From Erysipelothrix sp. (GTDB lineage Bacteria > Bacillota_I > Bacilli_A > Erysipelotrichales > Erysipelotrichaceae): a DNA stretch of 36,442 nucleotides. The stretch lies in assembly GCA_012512455.1 (NCBI GenBank), contig JAAZEF010000066.1, positions 1-36,442 of the forward strand. Direction: 5' to 3'. Positions 19,778 to 29,496 of this stretch are shown here, piece by piece. How positions within the stretch are numbered: the stretch's first letter is position 1; every line of letters begins with the position of its first letter. Position numbers and translations under genes: made by a program. The notes below the pieces were generated by a model. The model saw nothing but the letters and a program-made list of their open reading frames with translations. It was not told the DNA's origin and did no database searches.

Positions 19778-20638
19778 TTATATCTTATATTCAAGTGAGA
19801 ACCCTTCGCCCTTTACTTCTGTAGCATCTGAGACTATCAAAAAGGCACTAGGATCTATTTCTTGAACCAATTGTTGTAATTGGGGATATTGATTAGAGAA
19901 GATGACCGATAATATTACGGGTCTATCGTCTCCTGTGAATCCACCTTTGGCATCTATGACCGTGCTACCACGATCGAGTCGCTTATGTATCTCATTTAAG
20001 ATTTCTTGATAATGGTCTGAAATAATAAAGACTGTTTTGGCTTGAATTCCGCCAGCAACTAAAACTTTATTGACCGTATATGATGTTGAGAATACTGAGA
20101 TAAGTCCTATTAAAACTGATTCTAATCCGTATGCTTTGAGTCCTAACAAAATCGTTAGCCCATCGACAATCATCACAAGCGTCGCTACTTTTATACCAGT
20201 AAACTTATGAATTATCAAGGGGGGAATGTCCATGCCGCCAGTGCTTGCTCCAGTGCGAAAAACAAGGCCTAATCCTATTCCACAAATAATCCCTGCATAG
20301 AACGACGCCAGCATTGGATTGAGAGAAATATCGTATTCTATCAAATTTAATAGTTGTAATAAAACAGGATAAATAATGGATGAAAAAATAGTCTTGAGGG
20401 CAAATTCTTTTCCTAAAAAAAGGGCTCCCAAGACAAAAGTCCCCAAAATAATGATGGAGATGAGGACATCTGTTTCAATATGAAAAGATAATAAGGGAGT
20501 GAGAGCGACAGCGATCCCTGCGACCCCACCTGATAAAATGTTATAGGGAAGTATAAAGAATCTAACGGAGCCGACGACGAGTAGATTGCCTATGACTAGT
20601 AATGCGACATCTCTGACAATTCTTTTACGATTGATCAT
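19778..20638 (-). CDS. YitT family membrane protein (DUF2179)
   Basis: FILPYNILSGGVAGIAVAL and C-terminal DUF2179-like domain (RGSTVIDAKGGFTGDDRPVI). Confidence 0.88.
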   Translation of the reverse strand: MINRKRIVRDVALLVIGNLLVVGSVRFFILPYNILSGGVAGIAVALTPLLSFHIETDVLISIIILGTFVLGALFLGKEFALKTIFSSIIYPVLLQLLNLIEYDISLNPMLASFYAGIICGIGLGLVFRTGASTGGMDIPPLIIHKFTGIKVATLVMIVDGLTILLGLKAYGLESVLIGLISVFSTSYTVNKVLVAGGIQAKTVFIISDHYQEILNEIHKRLDRGSTVIDAKGGFTGDDRPVILSVIFSNQYPQLQQLVQEIDPSAFLIVSDATEVKGEGFSLEYKI

Positions 20639-20650
20639 TACCTTCTCCTT

Positions 20651-21752
20651 TTATTTAATTTGACTCTTTAAGTAAGCTTGAATGAAACCATCGATATCAC
20701 CATCCATGACGGCTTCGATGTTTCCTTGTTCATAATTTGTACGGTTATCTTTAACTAATGTATAGGGCATAAATACATATGAGCGTATTTGTGAACCCCA
20801 TTCAATTTGTTTTTGTTCACCCTTGATATTTGCTATCTTGGCTTGTTGTTCTTCTATCTTAGGTTGATAGAGTTTAGATTTAATAAGATTCATGGCTTGT
20901 TCCCGATTCTGCATTTGACTACGTTCATTTTGAACGTGGACTGAAATGCCAGTGGGGATGTGAGTAATTCTAACAGCGGAATCTGTTTTATTGACGTGTT
21001 GTCCACCGGCTCCTGAGGAGCGATGAGTGTCAATAGTTAATTCACTTGGATCAATTTCAACTTGAATATCATCTTCTAGTTTGGGCATCACTTCGACTGA
21101 ACTAAAGGAAGTGTGTCTGCGTCCTGAAGAATCAAAAGGTGAAATACGTACTAAGCGATGGACCCCTTTTTCTCCAACGAGTAGACCATAAGCATAGTCA
21201 CCGATGACTTCGAAGGTAACCGATTTTAATCCGGCTTCATCTCCATCTTGGTAGTCGACGACATTAACTTGATAGTTATGTCTATTGGCCCAGCGAGTGT
21301 ACATCCGATATAACATATTGGCCCAATCTTGACTTTCAGTGCCTCCAGCTCCGGGATGAATTTCCACAATAGCTGAATAAACATCGTACTCATTGGATAA
21401 TAGCACTTTTGTTTCAAACTCATTATACAATGATATTGTATCGAGTGCTTCACTTTCGATAAGATCATACATCTCTTGATCAAAATTACCTTTAAGTTCA
21501 TCTAGTACTTCTAGATACTCTTTCATGTGTGAGACTAAGGACTCATATGTTTCTACGATATCTTTGAGTCGATTATTACTACTTATGATACCTTGAGCTT
21601 TCTTTTGATCATTCCAAAAATTCTCATTCATCATTAGTTCTTCGTTATCTGAAATGATTTTCTTCTTAGCGACTAAGTCAAAGAGAGTCTCCGATAGTTT
21701 CTAAATTAGTTGAGGCATCTTGTATTAAGTTTTTTAATTCAAAAAGTTCCAT
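20651..21752 (-). CDS. prfB: Peptide chain release factor 2, expressed by programmed +1 frameshift
   Basis: From ATG 21752: MELFELKNLIQDASTNLETIGDSL-(CTT TGA C)-DLVAKKKIISDNEELMMNENFWND... RF2 signatures SPF (RISPFDSS) and GAGGQHVN. The track starts downstream of the frameshift. Confidence 0.96.
21678..21692 (-). promoter_or_regulatory. RF2 programmed +1 frameshift site
   Basis: Minus strand GGAG-AC-TCT-CTT-TGA-C: SD-like GGAG upstream of slippery CTT and in-frame UGA followed by C. Confidence 0.93.
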
Positions 21753-24097
21753 TATTTCTTCTCCACTCTAATTTGGACATTGAGACAGAAGGCTACAATA
21801 TCTTGTGCGATTTGATATAACATGTCCTCAAACATTTCGTATCCTTCACTGACGTAAGCTTCTAATGGATTGTTTTGAGCGTATGAACGCAAGTGGATTC
21901 CGTGGCGTAATTTATCCATGGTATCGATGTGGTCCATCCATGCTCTATCGATGGTTTGAAGTACCATGCGTTTTTCGATGGGTAAGACTTGTTCACGATA
22001 GGGTTTAATCTTCTTATCGTAGGATTCGAATGCTTCATCGACAATTAATGTTGAAGCATCTTGAACACTGAGTGTTTCAAGTTCCTTTTGGGATAGATTG
22101 ACTCCGTCAAAGCCTAATTTTGCTAAAGCTTCTTTAAGCCCTTCAAAATCGATTGCTGCTTCTTTTTTATCTTCAATTGTGTAAGAGTCAACCACGTGAT
22201 TGATGACACGACTGAACATATCTTTGACGACAGAGTGAACGTCTTCGTTATCTAAAACATAATTTCTTTGTTCGTACATGATTTCTCTTTGTTGTCTTAA
22301 AACATCGTCATAGTCTAAGAGTGTTTTACGGACATCAAAGTTTTGACCTTCAATTCGCTTTTGAGCTGAAGTGATGGCACGTGTTACGGTCTTGTTAGTG
22401 ATGGCTTCATCTCCGAATTGATCAAAGAGTCCTGCATATCTTTCTGAACCGAAGCGAATCATTAAATCATCTTTTAGTGAGACATAGAATTGAGACCATC
22501 CTGGATCTCCTTGACGACCTGATCGTCCTCGTAACTGATTATCGATGCGTCGTGCTTCGTGTCGTTCAGACCCTAATACAGCGAGTCCACCCATTTCACG
22601 GACACCTTCACCTAACTTAATGTCGGTTCCACGTCCTGCCATGTTGGTGGCAATGGTTACGGAGCCTATTTGTCCGGCTTTTTTAATAATGTCTGCTTCA
22701 CGAGAGTGATTCTTTGCGTTAAGGACTTCGTGTTTAATTTTACGTTGTGTTAACATCTTGGAGACAAATTCTGAGACTTCGACTGAGGCGGTACCTACTA
22801 AGAGAGGTTGGCCTGTTTCGTGAACTCTCATAATTTCGTTGACTAAGGCGTTAAATTTAGCTTTTTTAGTTCCGAATATTTTATCGGGATGGTCAATACG
22901 AGCGATGGGTCGATTGGTTGGTATTTCGATAACGCGCATATTATAAATCTTTAGAAACTCTTCTTCTTCAGTTTTTGCTGTTCCGGTCATCCCAGATAGC
23001 TTGGAGTAGAGTCTAAAGAAGTTTTGGTAGGTAATGGTGGCCATAGTGGCGGTTTCTTCTTTAATAGTTACGCCTTCTTTGGCTTCTAGGGCTTGGTGTA
23101 GTCCATCAGAAAACTCACGACCTTCCATGAGACGTCCTGTGAAGGAGTCGACAATAACAACAGCGTTGTCTTTGACGACATATTCGACATCGTTGGCCAT
23201 GGTGTAGTTGGCTTTGAGTGCTTGATTAATACGGTGGACTAATGGTGTATTGTCAACATCGTATAGATTGTTAACTTTGAATGTGCGTTCTGCTTTTTCG
23301 ACTCCTGGTTCTAATAACCTTGTAGAGTTTGATTTCTCATCGTATTCAAAGTCTTCACCATCATTTAGTTTCTTTACGAACTTATCGGTTTGTTGATATA
23401 GTTTGGCGGTTTGTTTTTTTCCACCTGAAATAATTAATGGGGTTCTTGATTCGTCCACTAAGATAGAGTCGACCTCATCTATTAAGGCAAAGTTGAGGGG
23501 TCTTTGAACTCTGTTGTCACTTGAGGTGACCATGTTGTCTCTTAGGTAGTCGAATCCGACTTCTGAGTTGGTACTATAGAGTATGTCTGCTTCATAGGCT
23601 TTTTTCTTCTCACTTGGGGTCATGGCGCGTTTGTTGACAGCTACTGTGAGTCCTAAAAACTCGTGAATCTTACCCATCCAGTTGGCGTCACGTTCTGCTA
23701 GATATTCGTTAACGGTGATGACGTGTACCCCTTTACCACTGAGTCCATTTAAATAGGCTGGTAGTACAGAGGTCAATGTTTTACCTTCCCCTGTTTTCAT
23801 TTCGGCAATATCGCCTTGATGTAATACGATACCACCCATTAATTGGACTAAATAAGGGTATTCACCGATGATGCGTTTTGCTGCTTCACGGGCTGTTGCG
23901 TATGCTTCGACTAAAATATCATCGAGAGTCTGACCTTCTGATAGTCTCTTCTTGAATTCTAGTGTCTTGTTTTTTAATTCATCGTCACTCATCATTGCAT
24001 ATTGATCACCTAAAGCATCAATTTGTTGAGCTTGTTTTTCTAAATTGTTTAATTGTTTTTTCTCATTGCTGAAAAGGTTTCTTAAAAAGTTGGTCAT
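21752..24097 (-). CDS. secA: Preprotein translocase ATPase subunit SecA
   Basis: MTNFLRNLFSNEKK..., GEGKTLTSVLPAYL, TNMAGRGTDIKLG. Stop overlaps the prfB start as TAATG. Confidence 0.98.
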   Translation of the reverse strand: MTNFLRNLFSNEKKQLNNLEKQAQQIDALGDQYAMMSDDELKNKTLEFKKRLSEGQTLDDILVEAYATAREAAKRIIGEYPYLVQLMGGIVLHQGDIAEMKTGEGKTLTSVLPAYLNGLSGKGVHVITVNEYLAERDANWMGKIHEFLGLTVAVNKRAMTPSEKKKAYEADILYSTNSEVGFDYLRDNMVTSSDNRVQRPLNFALIDEVDSILVDESRTPLIISGGKKQTAKLYQQTDKFVKKLNDGEDFEYDEKSNSTRLLEPGVEKAERTFKVNNLYDVDNTPLVHRINQALKANYTMANDVEYVVKDNAVVIVDSFTGRLMEGREFSDGLHQALEAKEGVTIKEETATMATITYQNFFRLYSKLSGMTGTAKTEEEEFLKIYNMRVIEIPTNRPIARIDHPDKIFGTKKAKFNALVNEIMRVHETGQPLLVGTASVEVSEFVSKMLTQRKIKHEVLNAKNHSREADIIKKAGQIGSVTIATNMAGRGTDIKLGEGVREMGGLAVLGSERHEARRIDNQLRGRSGRQGDPGWSQFYVSLKDDLMIRFGSERYAGLFDQFGDEAITNKTVTRAITSAQKRIEGQNFDVRKTLLDYDDVLRQQREIMYEQRNYVLDNEDVHSVVKDMFSRVINHVVDSYTIEDKKEAAIDFEGLKEALAKLGFDGVNLSQKELETLSVQDASTLIVDEAFESYDKKIKPYREQVLPIEKRMVLQTIDRAWMDHIDTMDKLRHGIHLRSYAQNNPLEAYVSEGYEMFEDMLYQIAQDIVAFCLNVQIRVEKK

Positions 24098-24195
24098 AAT
24101 TTCCTCCAGTTTAGTTATTATATCACGCTATTGATAATTAAAAAAGATTCTCTTTCTCTTAGTAATATTCTAAAACAGATGAAAATCCTTATTTA

Positions 24196-24813
24196 TCATT
24201 CATTGATTACATAGAAGGTTCTGGGTCCTGATCCTCTTTTTGAGATTTGGTTGTCTTCAAGCAGTTTTTCTAGAATTGTACGAGCTTGTCGTTCTGTGAT
24301 ATTGAAATCTTTTTCTATTTCTTTTCTGGTAAATTGTCTGCTCTTTTCATAGTACTCTTTTACCACTTGGGCTGTTGGAATATTTTGTTCAAAAATCATA
24401 ACCGGTGCCATCTTTTCGTAATAAATGGTGACGGTAACACCGTGAATACTGTCCGCATCTATTTCTAAAGGATACATCTGATGTTCCTCTAAGATATAAG
24501 ACTTACTGTGAAGTCCTCGACTTTGATCGTCATGAATTCTTAATTCAATATTGTCATATTCCATTATTTTCAAAAGTGCTTTGGGACTTGTGAAGTTGAG
24601 ATATGTTGAAGTCAATATCTTGCCAGAGACACCCTTATCTCTAAGTTCATTAAAACTGTTGATGAACAGCTGGAGACCACCAAAAGAGATAAATGCGACA
24701 TTAAAAATAAAGCTTTGACACTCCTCTAATGATGTGATTAATTCATCGTATAGTTTTTTCTCCTCATTACTTATGAGTTGAGGATTAACTTTATTAAGTG
24801 TTGTTCTCAGCAT
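24196..24813 (-). CDS. PLD-like N-terminal fragment joined to C-terminal winged-helix domain
   Basis: N-terminus (MLRTTLNKVNPQLISNEEKKLYDELITSLEECQSFIFNVAFISFGGLQLF...GKILTSTYLNFTSPKAL...HSKSYI) resembles the PLDc domain at the start of some SF2 helicases; C-terminus FTRKEIEKDFNITERQARTILEKLLEDNQISKRGSGPRTFYVI is wHTH-like. Confidence 0.65.
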   Translation of the reverse strand: MLRTTLNKVNPQLISNEEKKLYDELITSLEECQSFIFNVAFISFGGLQLFINSFNELRDKGVSGKILTSTYLNFTSPKALLKIMEYDNIELRIHDDQSRGLHSKSYILEEHQMYPLEIDADSIHGVTVTIYYEKMAPVMIFEQNIPTAQVVKEYYEKSRQFTRKEIEKDFNITERQARTILEKLLEDNQISKRGSGPRTFYVINE

Positions 24814-24824
24814 AGGTCAATTTA

Positions 24825-25322
24825 TTAATCCATATAGTAATTAAAATACTTGATAAGTTTGGGGTCTACTTTGGTTTTATAGAGTTGGTTGGTTTTGGTG
24901 ATCATACGATTGCCTGAGATAGTTACATACAGGTAATTGAAAACGACCATGACAATGATGGTAACCACCATTGATGTTGTCGCATCAAATTTGAAGACGT
25001 TAGACATTAATTGATACCAGACAATGATAAGAATGAATGATCCTACTAATTGGAAGATAGCAGGTTTGCCTACTCGTTTTTGGACAAGGTTTCTGGCGTA
25101 CTCACCCATCATGTCAATTTCTTCTCTATCTTCTAGAAAGCCGATCAGATTGGGTCTTTCTTTCTTTTGACTGTACATTGTATTGAGTCGTACCGCGATG
25201 TACTCCATTGTGATTTCATCTTTTATTTCTTCATAATGGCGATAGAGTGCTACTCCTTCTTTCGCAAATTCATTAATGTCTTTCGGTTCTAGTGTTTGAT
25301 TAATAATAGTATCTTTGTTCAT
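24825..25322 (-). CDS. Membrane protein, unknown function
   Basis: 165 aa, two hydrophobic helices; RBS AGGAGAACACG. Confidence 0.7.
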   Translation of the reverse strand: MNKDTIINQTLEPKDINEFAKEGVALYRHYEEIKDEITMEYIAVRLNTMYSQKKERPNLIGFLEDREEIDMMGEYARNLVQKRVGKPAIFQLVGSFILIIVWYQLMSNVFKFDATTSMVVTIIVMVVFNYLYVTISGNRMITKTNQLYKTKVDPKLIKYFNYYMD

Positions 25323-25356
25323 CGTGTTCTCCTAATGTATATACTCTAACAAAAAA

Positions 25357-25379
25357 GAACCAATTTTGCGAATTGATTC
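25357..25379 (-). terminator. Terminator downstream of cspA
   Basis: Minus strand GAATCAATT-CGCAA-AATTGGTTC-TTTTTT (one G-U pair). Confidence 0.75.
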
Positions 25380-25392
25380 TCTTTAAGTTTAA

Positions 25393-25593
25393 TTAAGATA
25401 AAGCGACAATATTATGTGCTTGTAAGCCTCGTTCTCCCTCAACTAGTTCAAACTCAACTTCAGTTCCCACATCGATTGTCTTGAACCCTTCCATTACGAG
25501 TTGAGAGTAATGGAAGAAGACATCTCGATCATCTTCTAACTTGATGAAGCCGTAGCCTTTTTCTTTGTTAAACATTTTCACTTTTCCGGTCAT
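25393..25593 (-). CDS. Cold-shock protein, CspA family
   Basis: 66 aa, RNP1 KGYGFIKL and RNP2 DVFFHYS. Confidence 0.97.
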   Translation of the reverse strand: MTGKVKMFNKEKGYGFIKLEDDRDVFFHYSQLVMEGFKTIDVGTEVEFELVEGERGLQAHNIVALS

Positions 25594-25625
25594 TAGTCTA
25601 CTTCTACCCCTTCCTTGATGAATTA

Positions 25626-25653
25626 ATTATATCATCAAAGTATCTTTGGTCAA
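25626..25653 (-). promoter_or_regulatory. Promoter of the csp gene
   Basis: Minus strand TTGACC-16 nt-TATAAT upstream of the CDS. Confidence 0.65.
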
Positions 25654-25697
25654 CGAAATAATGATTGCCTTTCATGATAAATTGTAAAGTTTTACAT

Positions 25698-26384
25698 TTA
25701 AAACCATTTCTTATATGGAAATTGTCTTTTTAATAGTGGATGGTAACCCACACTCACACACTTCACATCATGACCATGATCTGTTAATAACATATATGCC
25801 TGACGAAGACTTTCGCCAGTAGTACACATGTCGTCAACTAACAAAATAGAAGTAGGAGAATTTGATTTTATTTGAAATAATAGTTCAGCTCTTTTATTTA
25901 GTGACATTTTAGCTTGATGTCTAGAAGATACTTTACTTAAAAGTTGTAGAGAGTCTCTAGATACTTCTTTGTACATGGATTCTACATGATGAAAGCCTCG
26001 CTCTTTCACATGTTGTGGATATGAGGGAATACAAACCATTTGTCTGCTCTTTATTAATGGTTTTAGTTGTTTAATATATCGATTTAGAAATAATGGAGCC
26101 AATGCTTCATCGAACAAGTCTTTGTATTGAATTAAGATTTTTTGAAAACTGTCTTCATAGGGATAAATACTATAGACATCAAAGTCGTTCATTTTAATGA
26201 TAATTGGATCCACGACTAATTTACTTCGACAATCTCTACATAAGACATCTTGTTCTTTGAATAACTCTCTTAAATGAGACACTTGTAACAGGGGCTTAAA
26301 ACATATCAAACACTGTTGTGATGGCGAAGTCTTTGTAAACATTTCTGTATGGCTTGACTCTTTTTGCTTCCTAAAAAAATACAT
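25698..26384 (-). CDS. comFC: ComF family protein (ComFC, phosphoribosyltransferase-like)
   Basis: N-terminal CxxC zinc motifs, PRT-like motif ILLVDDMCTTGESLRQA; overlaps comFA. The exact start is uncertain. Confidence 0.9.
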   Translation of the reverse strand: MYFFRKQKESSHTEMFTKTSPSQQCLICFKPLLQVSHLRELFKEQDVLCRDCRSKLVVDPIIIKMNDFDVYSIYPYEDSFQKILIQYKDLFDEALAPLFLNRYIKQLKPLIKSRQMVCIPSYPQHVKERGFHHVESMYKEVSRDSLQLLSKVSSRHQAKMSLNKRAELLFQIKSNSPTSILLVDDMCTTGESLRQAYMLLTDHGHDVKCVSVGYHPLLKRQFPYKKWF

Positions 26385-27406
26385 TCCCCTTTTTCCTTTT
26401 CAAAACTTCGTCCGACACGACCACTAATTTGAACTAGAGAAGCCTCATCAAAGACACTATGGTTGCTCTCGATGACAATGACATAGACTTCCTCAAAGGT
26501 CATTCCTCGCTCTAAAATGGTCGTCGTAATTAATTTTCCCTTATCATTCCTATCAAAATCTAATAACACATCTTGTTGATTCTCACTCTGTGAAGTAATC
26601 ATTGGTAATCGTAACCAGGTTGATAATCTTTTAGCTAATCTAATCGTAGGAACAAATATTAGCACTCTTTCATCTTTATAAATTCTAAATAAATAAACGA
26701 TTAGGATTAGATACTGACACCATTTCCAGGTAATGATAACCTGTGGAACGACTAAATCTCTTTGATGTGGACGACGATGAAGAAACACGTGATAAACATT
26801 GCTATTTATTAGTGTTGAATCAGGGGTAGCTGTCAAATAAATTTTTGTGTTCTTACAAGCTACCTTAGCCAAATCGTTTAATAAATCATTATTTTTAAAT
26901 GGAAAGGCATCTGGTTCATCCACAATTAAAACATCAAATTTTTGTGGATAACGATACAACTGATGAGCCGTTAACAACACTAAGTGTCCTTCCAAAACAT
27001 CTGTATAACCCTCACAGACCGCTATCACCTTTTGATCAACAAAGATGGACTCTAATCTTTGTGCCAACTGTAAAACAACTTGTCTTCTTGCTATCATCCA
27101 ACCCACATGAAGTTTTTGTGAGAATGCTTTTTCTATTAACTCAATTACTAATTCAGTCTTTCCTGCCCCACATACTGCTTCCACCAGTACATTTTCATTT
27201 AAACCTTTCTTCGCAATCAGTTTTGAAACCCTTTTTTGATCCTCAGATAATTCAAAGGGCATTGTCGCATACTCATCTTTGACATCAATCTCCAACAATG
27301 ATTCCACTTGATGGCCACCAAGATGAATACACCGACGACAATAAATTCCTCTAGTACCCTCATAGAAGTAAAGAGGATTTTCATTTAAACATCTTTCACA
27401 CTTCAT
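26306..27406 (-). CDS. comFA: ComFA-like DEAD-box helicase
   Basis: N-terminal zinc cysteines, EAVCGAGKTELVIELIEKA, VDEPDAFPF, LTATP. Confidence 0.92.
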   Translation of the reverse strand: MKCERCLNENPLYFYEGTRGIYCRRCIHLGGHQVESLLEIDVKDEYATMPFELSEDQKRVSKLIAKKGLNENVLVEAVCGAGKTELVIELIEKAFSQKLHVGWMIARRQVVLQLAQRLESIFVDQKVIAVCEGYTDVLEGHLVLLTAHQLYRYPQKFDVLIVDEPDAFPFKNNDLLNDLAKVACKNTKIYLTATPDSTLINSNVYHVFLHRRPHQRDLVVPQVIITWKWCQYLILIVYLFRIYKDERVLIFVPTIRLAKRLSTWLRLPMITSQSENQQDVLLDFDRNDKGKLITTTILERGMTFEEVYVIVIESNHSVFDEASLVQISGRVGRSFEKEKGECIFLGSKKSQAIQKCLQRLRHHNSV

Positions 27407-27424
27407 ACTCTAAGATAAACAAAA

Positions 27425-27454
27425 AAGAGCTAAGTTCCTAAGAATTTAACTCTT
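27425..27454 (-). terminator. Terminator straddling the trhO stop codon
   Basis: Minus strand AAGAGTTAA-N12-TTAGCTCTT-TTTT; the trhO stop (27438-27440) lies in the loop. Confidence 0.65.
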
Positions 27455-28337
27455 GAAGATAACGATTACGAGGATGAGCAGCACACTGAGGGCTACACGC
27501 TCCATGGTGTTTATGTTGATTCTCTTTAGAACCAATAAGACGTTTATTACAATCGGGGTTACTACAATTGAACATTCTCTCACAGGGTGTCCCATCATAG
27601 TGGTCTTTTCCCACAATAATATGATCGACTTGATTGACTGGTACACTTAGACGTTCATCAAAGACTACCATTTGTCCTAACCAATCTTTACCTAAGACTT
27701 CAGGGTCTTTACCATAGGTAGCGATACCACCAGCAAGTTGACCAACATCATTGTAGCCTTCTTTCTTAAGCCAACCCGAGAATTTTTCACAACGAATTCC
27801 ACCAGTACAATAGGTGAGGATTCTCTTATCTTTTAATAACTCTTCATTGTCTTTAATCCACTTGGGTAGTTCTCTAAATGTTTCAATATCCGGACGAATT
27901 GCGCCCTTGAAATGACCAACATCAAATTCATAGGTATTACGAGCATCGATGACAACTGTATCTTCATCATCTAGTCGTTTGTAGAATTCCTTAGGACTGA
28001 CATAATCACCGGTGAGTTCATTTGGATTGATGTCTTCCTCTAGACTTAGATTCACTAAAAAGTCTCTTTCTTTAATTTGTAGTTTCTTAAACGCATGTTC
28101 ATCACTTAAATCAACTTTAAAGGTGATGTTCTTTAATAATGGATGATTTTGTAAAGTTTCCATGTATTTATTGGTATCCTCAATTGAACCTGATACTGTC
28201 CCATTGATTCCTTCCTTGGCAATCAGGATACGACCTAAAAGATTGAGCTCTTCACATAAGTCTCTGTGTTCTTTGACAAACGCTGTTGGATTGTCAATAT
28301 CTGTATATAAATAATATAGTAGCACTTGATATTTCAT
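27438..28337 (-). CDS. trhO: tRNA uridine(34) hydroxylase, rhodanese family
   Basis: UPF0176/TrhO layout with catalytic loop [15 protein letters not shown] and C-terminal cysteine cluster. Confidence 0.93.
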   Translation of the reverse strand: MKYQVLLYYLYTDIDNPTAFVKEHRDLCEELNLLGRILIAKEGINGTVSGSIEDTNKYMETLQNHPLLKNITFKVDLSDEHAFKKLQIKERDFLVNLSLEEDINPNELTGDYVSPKEFYKRLDDEDTVVIDARNTYEFDVGHFKGAIRPDIETFRELPKWIKDNEELLKDKRILTYCTGGIRCEKFSGWLKKEGYNDVGQLAGGIATYGKDPEVLGKDWLGQMVVFDERLSVPVNQVDHIIVGKDHYDGTPCERMFNCSNPDCNKRLIGSKENQHKHHGACSPQCAAHPRNRYLQELNS

Positions 28338-28387
28338 GGAATCATTCTATCAAAGCACAGTGTTAAATGGGATTGATTTGACTGGAC

Positions 28388-29488
28388 TTATTTTGCTTTG
28401 AAGTTATAAGTTACTTTTAAATGCTCTAAAATATCAGCTGTTGGTGTTATTAAGTTTAAGATTTTTTGTCCATCTTTATAGGCCATGGGTGCTTCATCAA
28501 GTGTGTGATGAGATATCATACTTGAATAAATACCCTTCATACTTTCTTGATAATCAGAGAGTCTAATTCTTTTACGTGCTTGAGTACGACTCATGATGCG
28601 ACCTGCCCCATGAGGTGCTGAGTAATTCCAATCTGGATTTCCCTTACCCTTTAAGATAACGGAACCATCTCTCATATTAAGTGGCAAGATAAATATTTCA
28701 TCTTTTTGACTTGAAACTGCTCCTTTTCTTAAGATCATTTCTTTTGTATCAATATAATTATGAATGGTCTGAAAAGAATCTAGGACTTTAAAATTCATGC
28801 CCTTTATAATCTCATCAGCCATACTTTGACGATTATACCAAGCAAATTCTTGAATGATTTTCATATCATGAAGATAATCATCCATGAGCTTTCCTTCTAA
28901 ATAAGCCAAATCATCAGAAATATTAATATCCTTAGCTTTCATGGATTGAATCGCTAATTGTTGATAATGTTGGGCGATTTGAAGACCAATATGTCGTGAG
29001 CCTGAATGAATGACACAATACTTTTCATGGTTAGTATTCTCATTGATCTCAATAAAATGGTTACCACCACCTAATGTTCCTAAAGATAAATAACCTCTGT
29101 CTAAATCGACATGGTCTTTGGCTATAAGATTGTCTATTTGAAGTTTCGTTGTATTGTTATGACGAGTGTTACGAATACTAAAACCTGAAGGGATTTGTCT
29201 TTTTATCACTTCATCGAGTTTCTTATAATCTATCGCTCTTTCTTTTAGTTTCAAAACAATTAGACCACAACCAATGTCCACACCAACTAGATTAGGAACT
29301 ACCTTATCATGGATAGTCATTGTCGTGCCGATGGTACTCCCTTTACCCACGTGAACATCGGGCATTATAACGATTTTACTATCTCTTAAAAAGTCTTGGT
29401 CGCATAGTTTTTGAATCTGTTCATACGAACCATGATCTAAACTATCAACAAAGACTTGTGCGCTATTATATTTTCCTTTAATAATCAT
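28388..29488 (-). CDS. rtcB: RtcB family RNA-splicing ligase
   Basis: VGVDIGCGLIV, GTLGGGNHFIE, VIHSGSRHIG, SAPHGAGRIMSRTQA. Confidence 0.95.
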   Translation of the reverse strand: MIIKGKYNSAQVFVDSLDHGSYEQIQKLCDQDFLRDSKIVIMPDVHVGKGSTIGTTMTIHDKVVPNLVGVDIGCGLIVLKLKERAIDYKKLDEVIKRQIPSGFSIRNTRHNNTTKLQIDNLIAKDHVDLDRGYLSLGTLGGGNHFIEINENTNHEKYCVIHSGSRHIGLQIAQHYQQLAIQSMKAKDINISDDLAYLEGKLMDDYLHDMKIIQEFAWYNRQSMADEIIKGMNFKVLDSFQTIHNYIDTKEMILRKGAVSSQKDEIFILPLNMRDGSVILKGKGNPDWNYSAPHGAGRIMSRTQARKRIRLSDYQESMKGIYSSMISHHTLDEAPMAYKDGQKILNLITPTADILEHLKVTYNFKAK

Positions 29489-29496
29489 TACATCAC

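Noticed and set aside
21226-21501. Minus-strand alternate-frame 91-aa ORF within prfB
   Set aside because: Overlaps conserved RF2 coding sequence in another frame; unrelated to the genuine frameshift at 21678-21692.
26899-27282. Plus-strand 127-aa ORF antisense to comFA
   Set aside because: Lies wholly within well-supported comFA; low-complexity translation with no recognisable domain and no RBS signal.
27446-27650. Overlapping 65-66 aa ORFs on both strands inside trhO
   Set aside because: Out-of-frame shadows of the cysteine-rich TrhO C-terminus.
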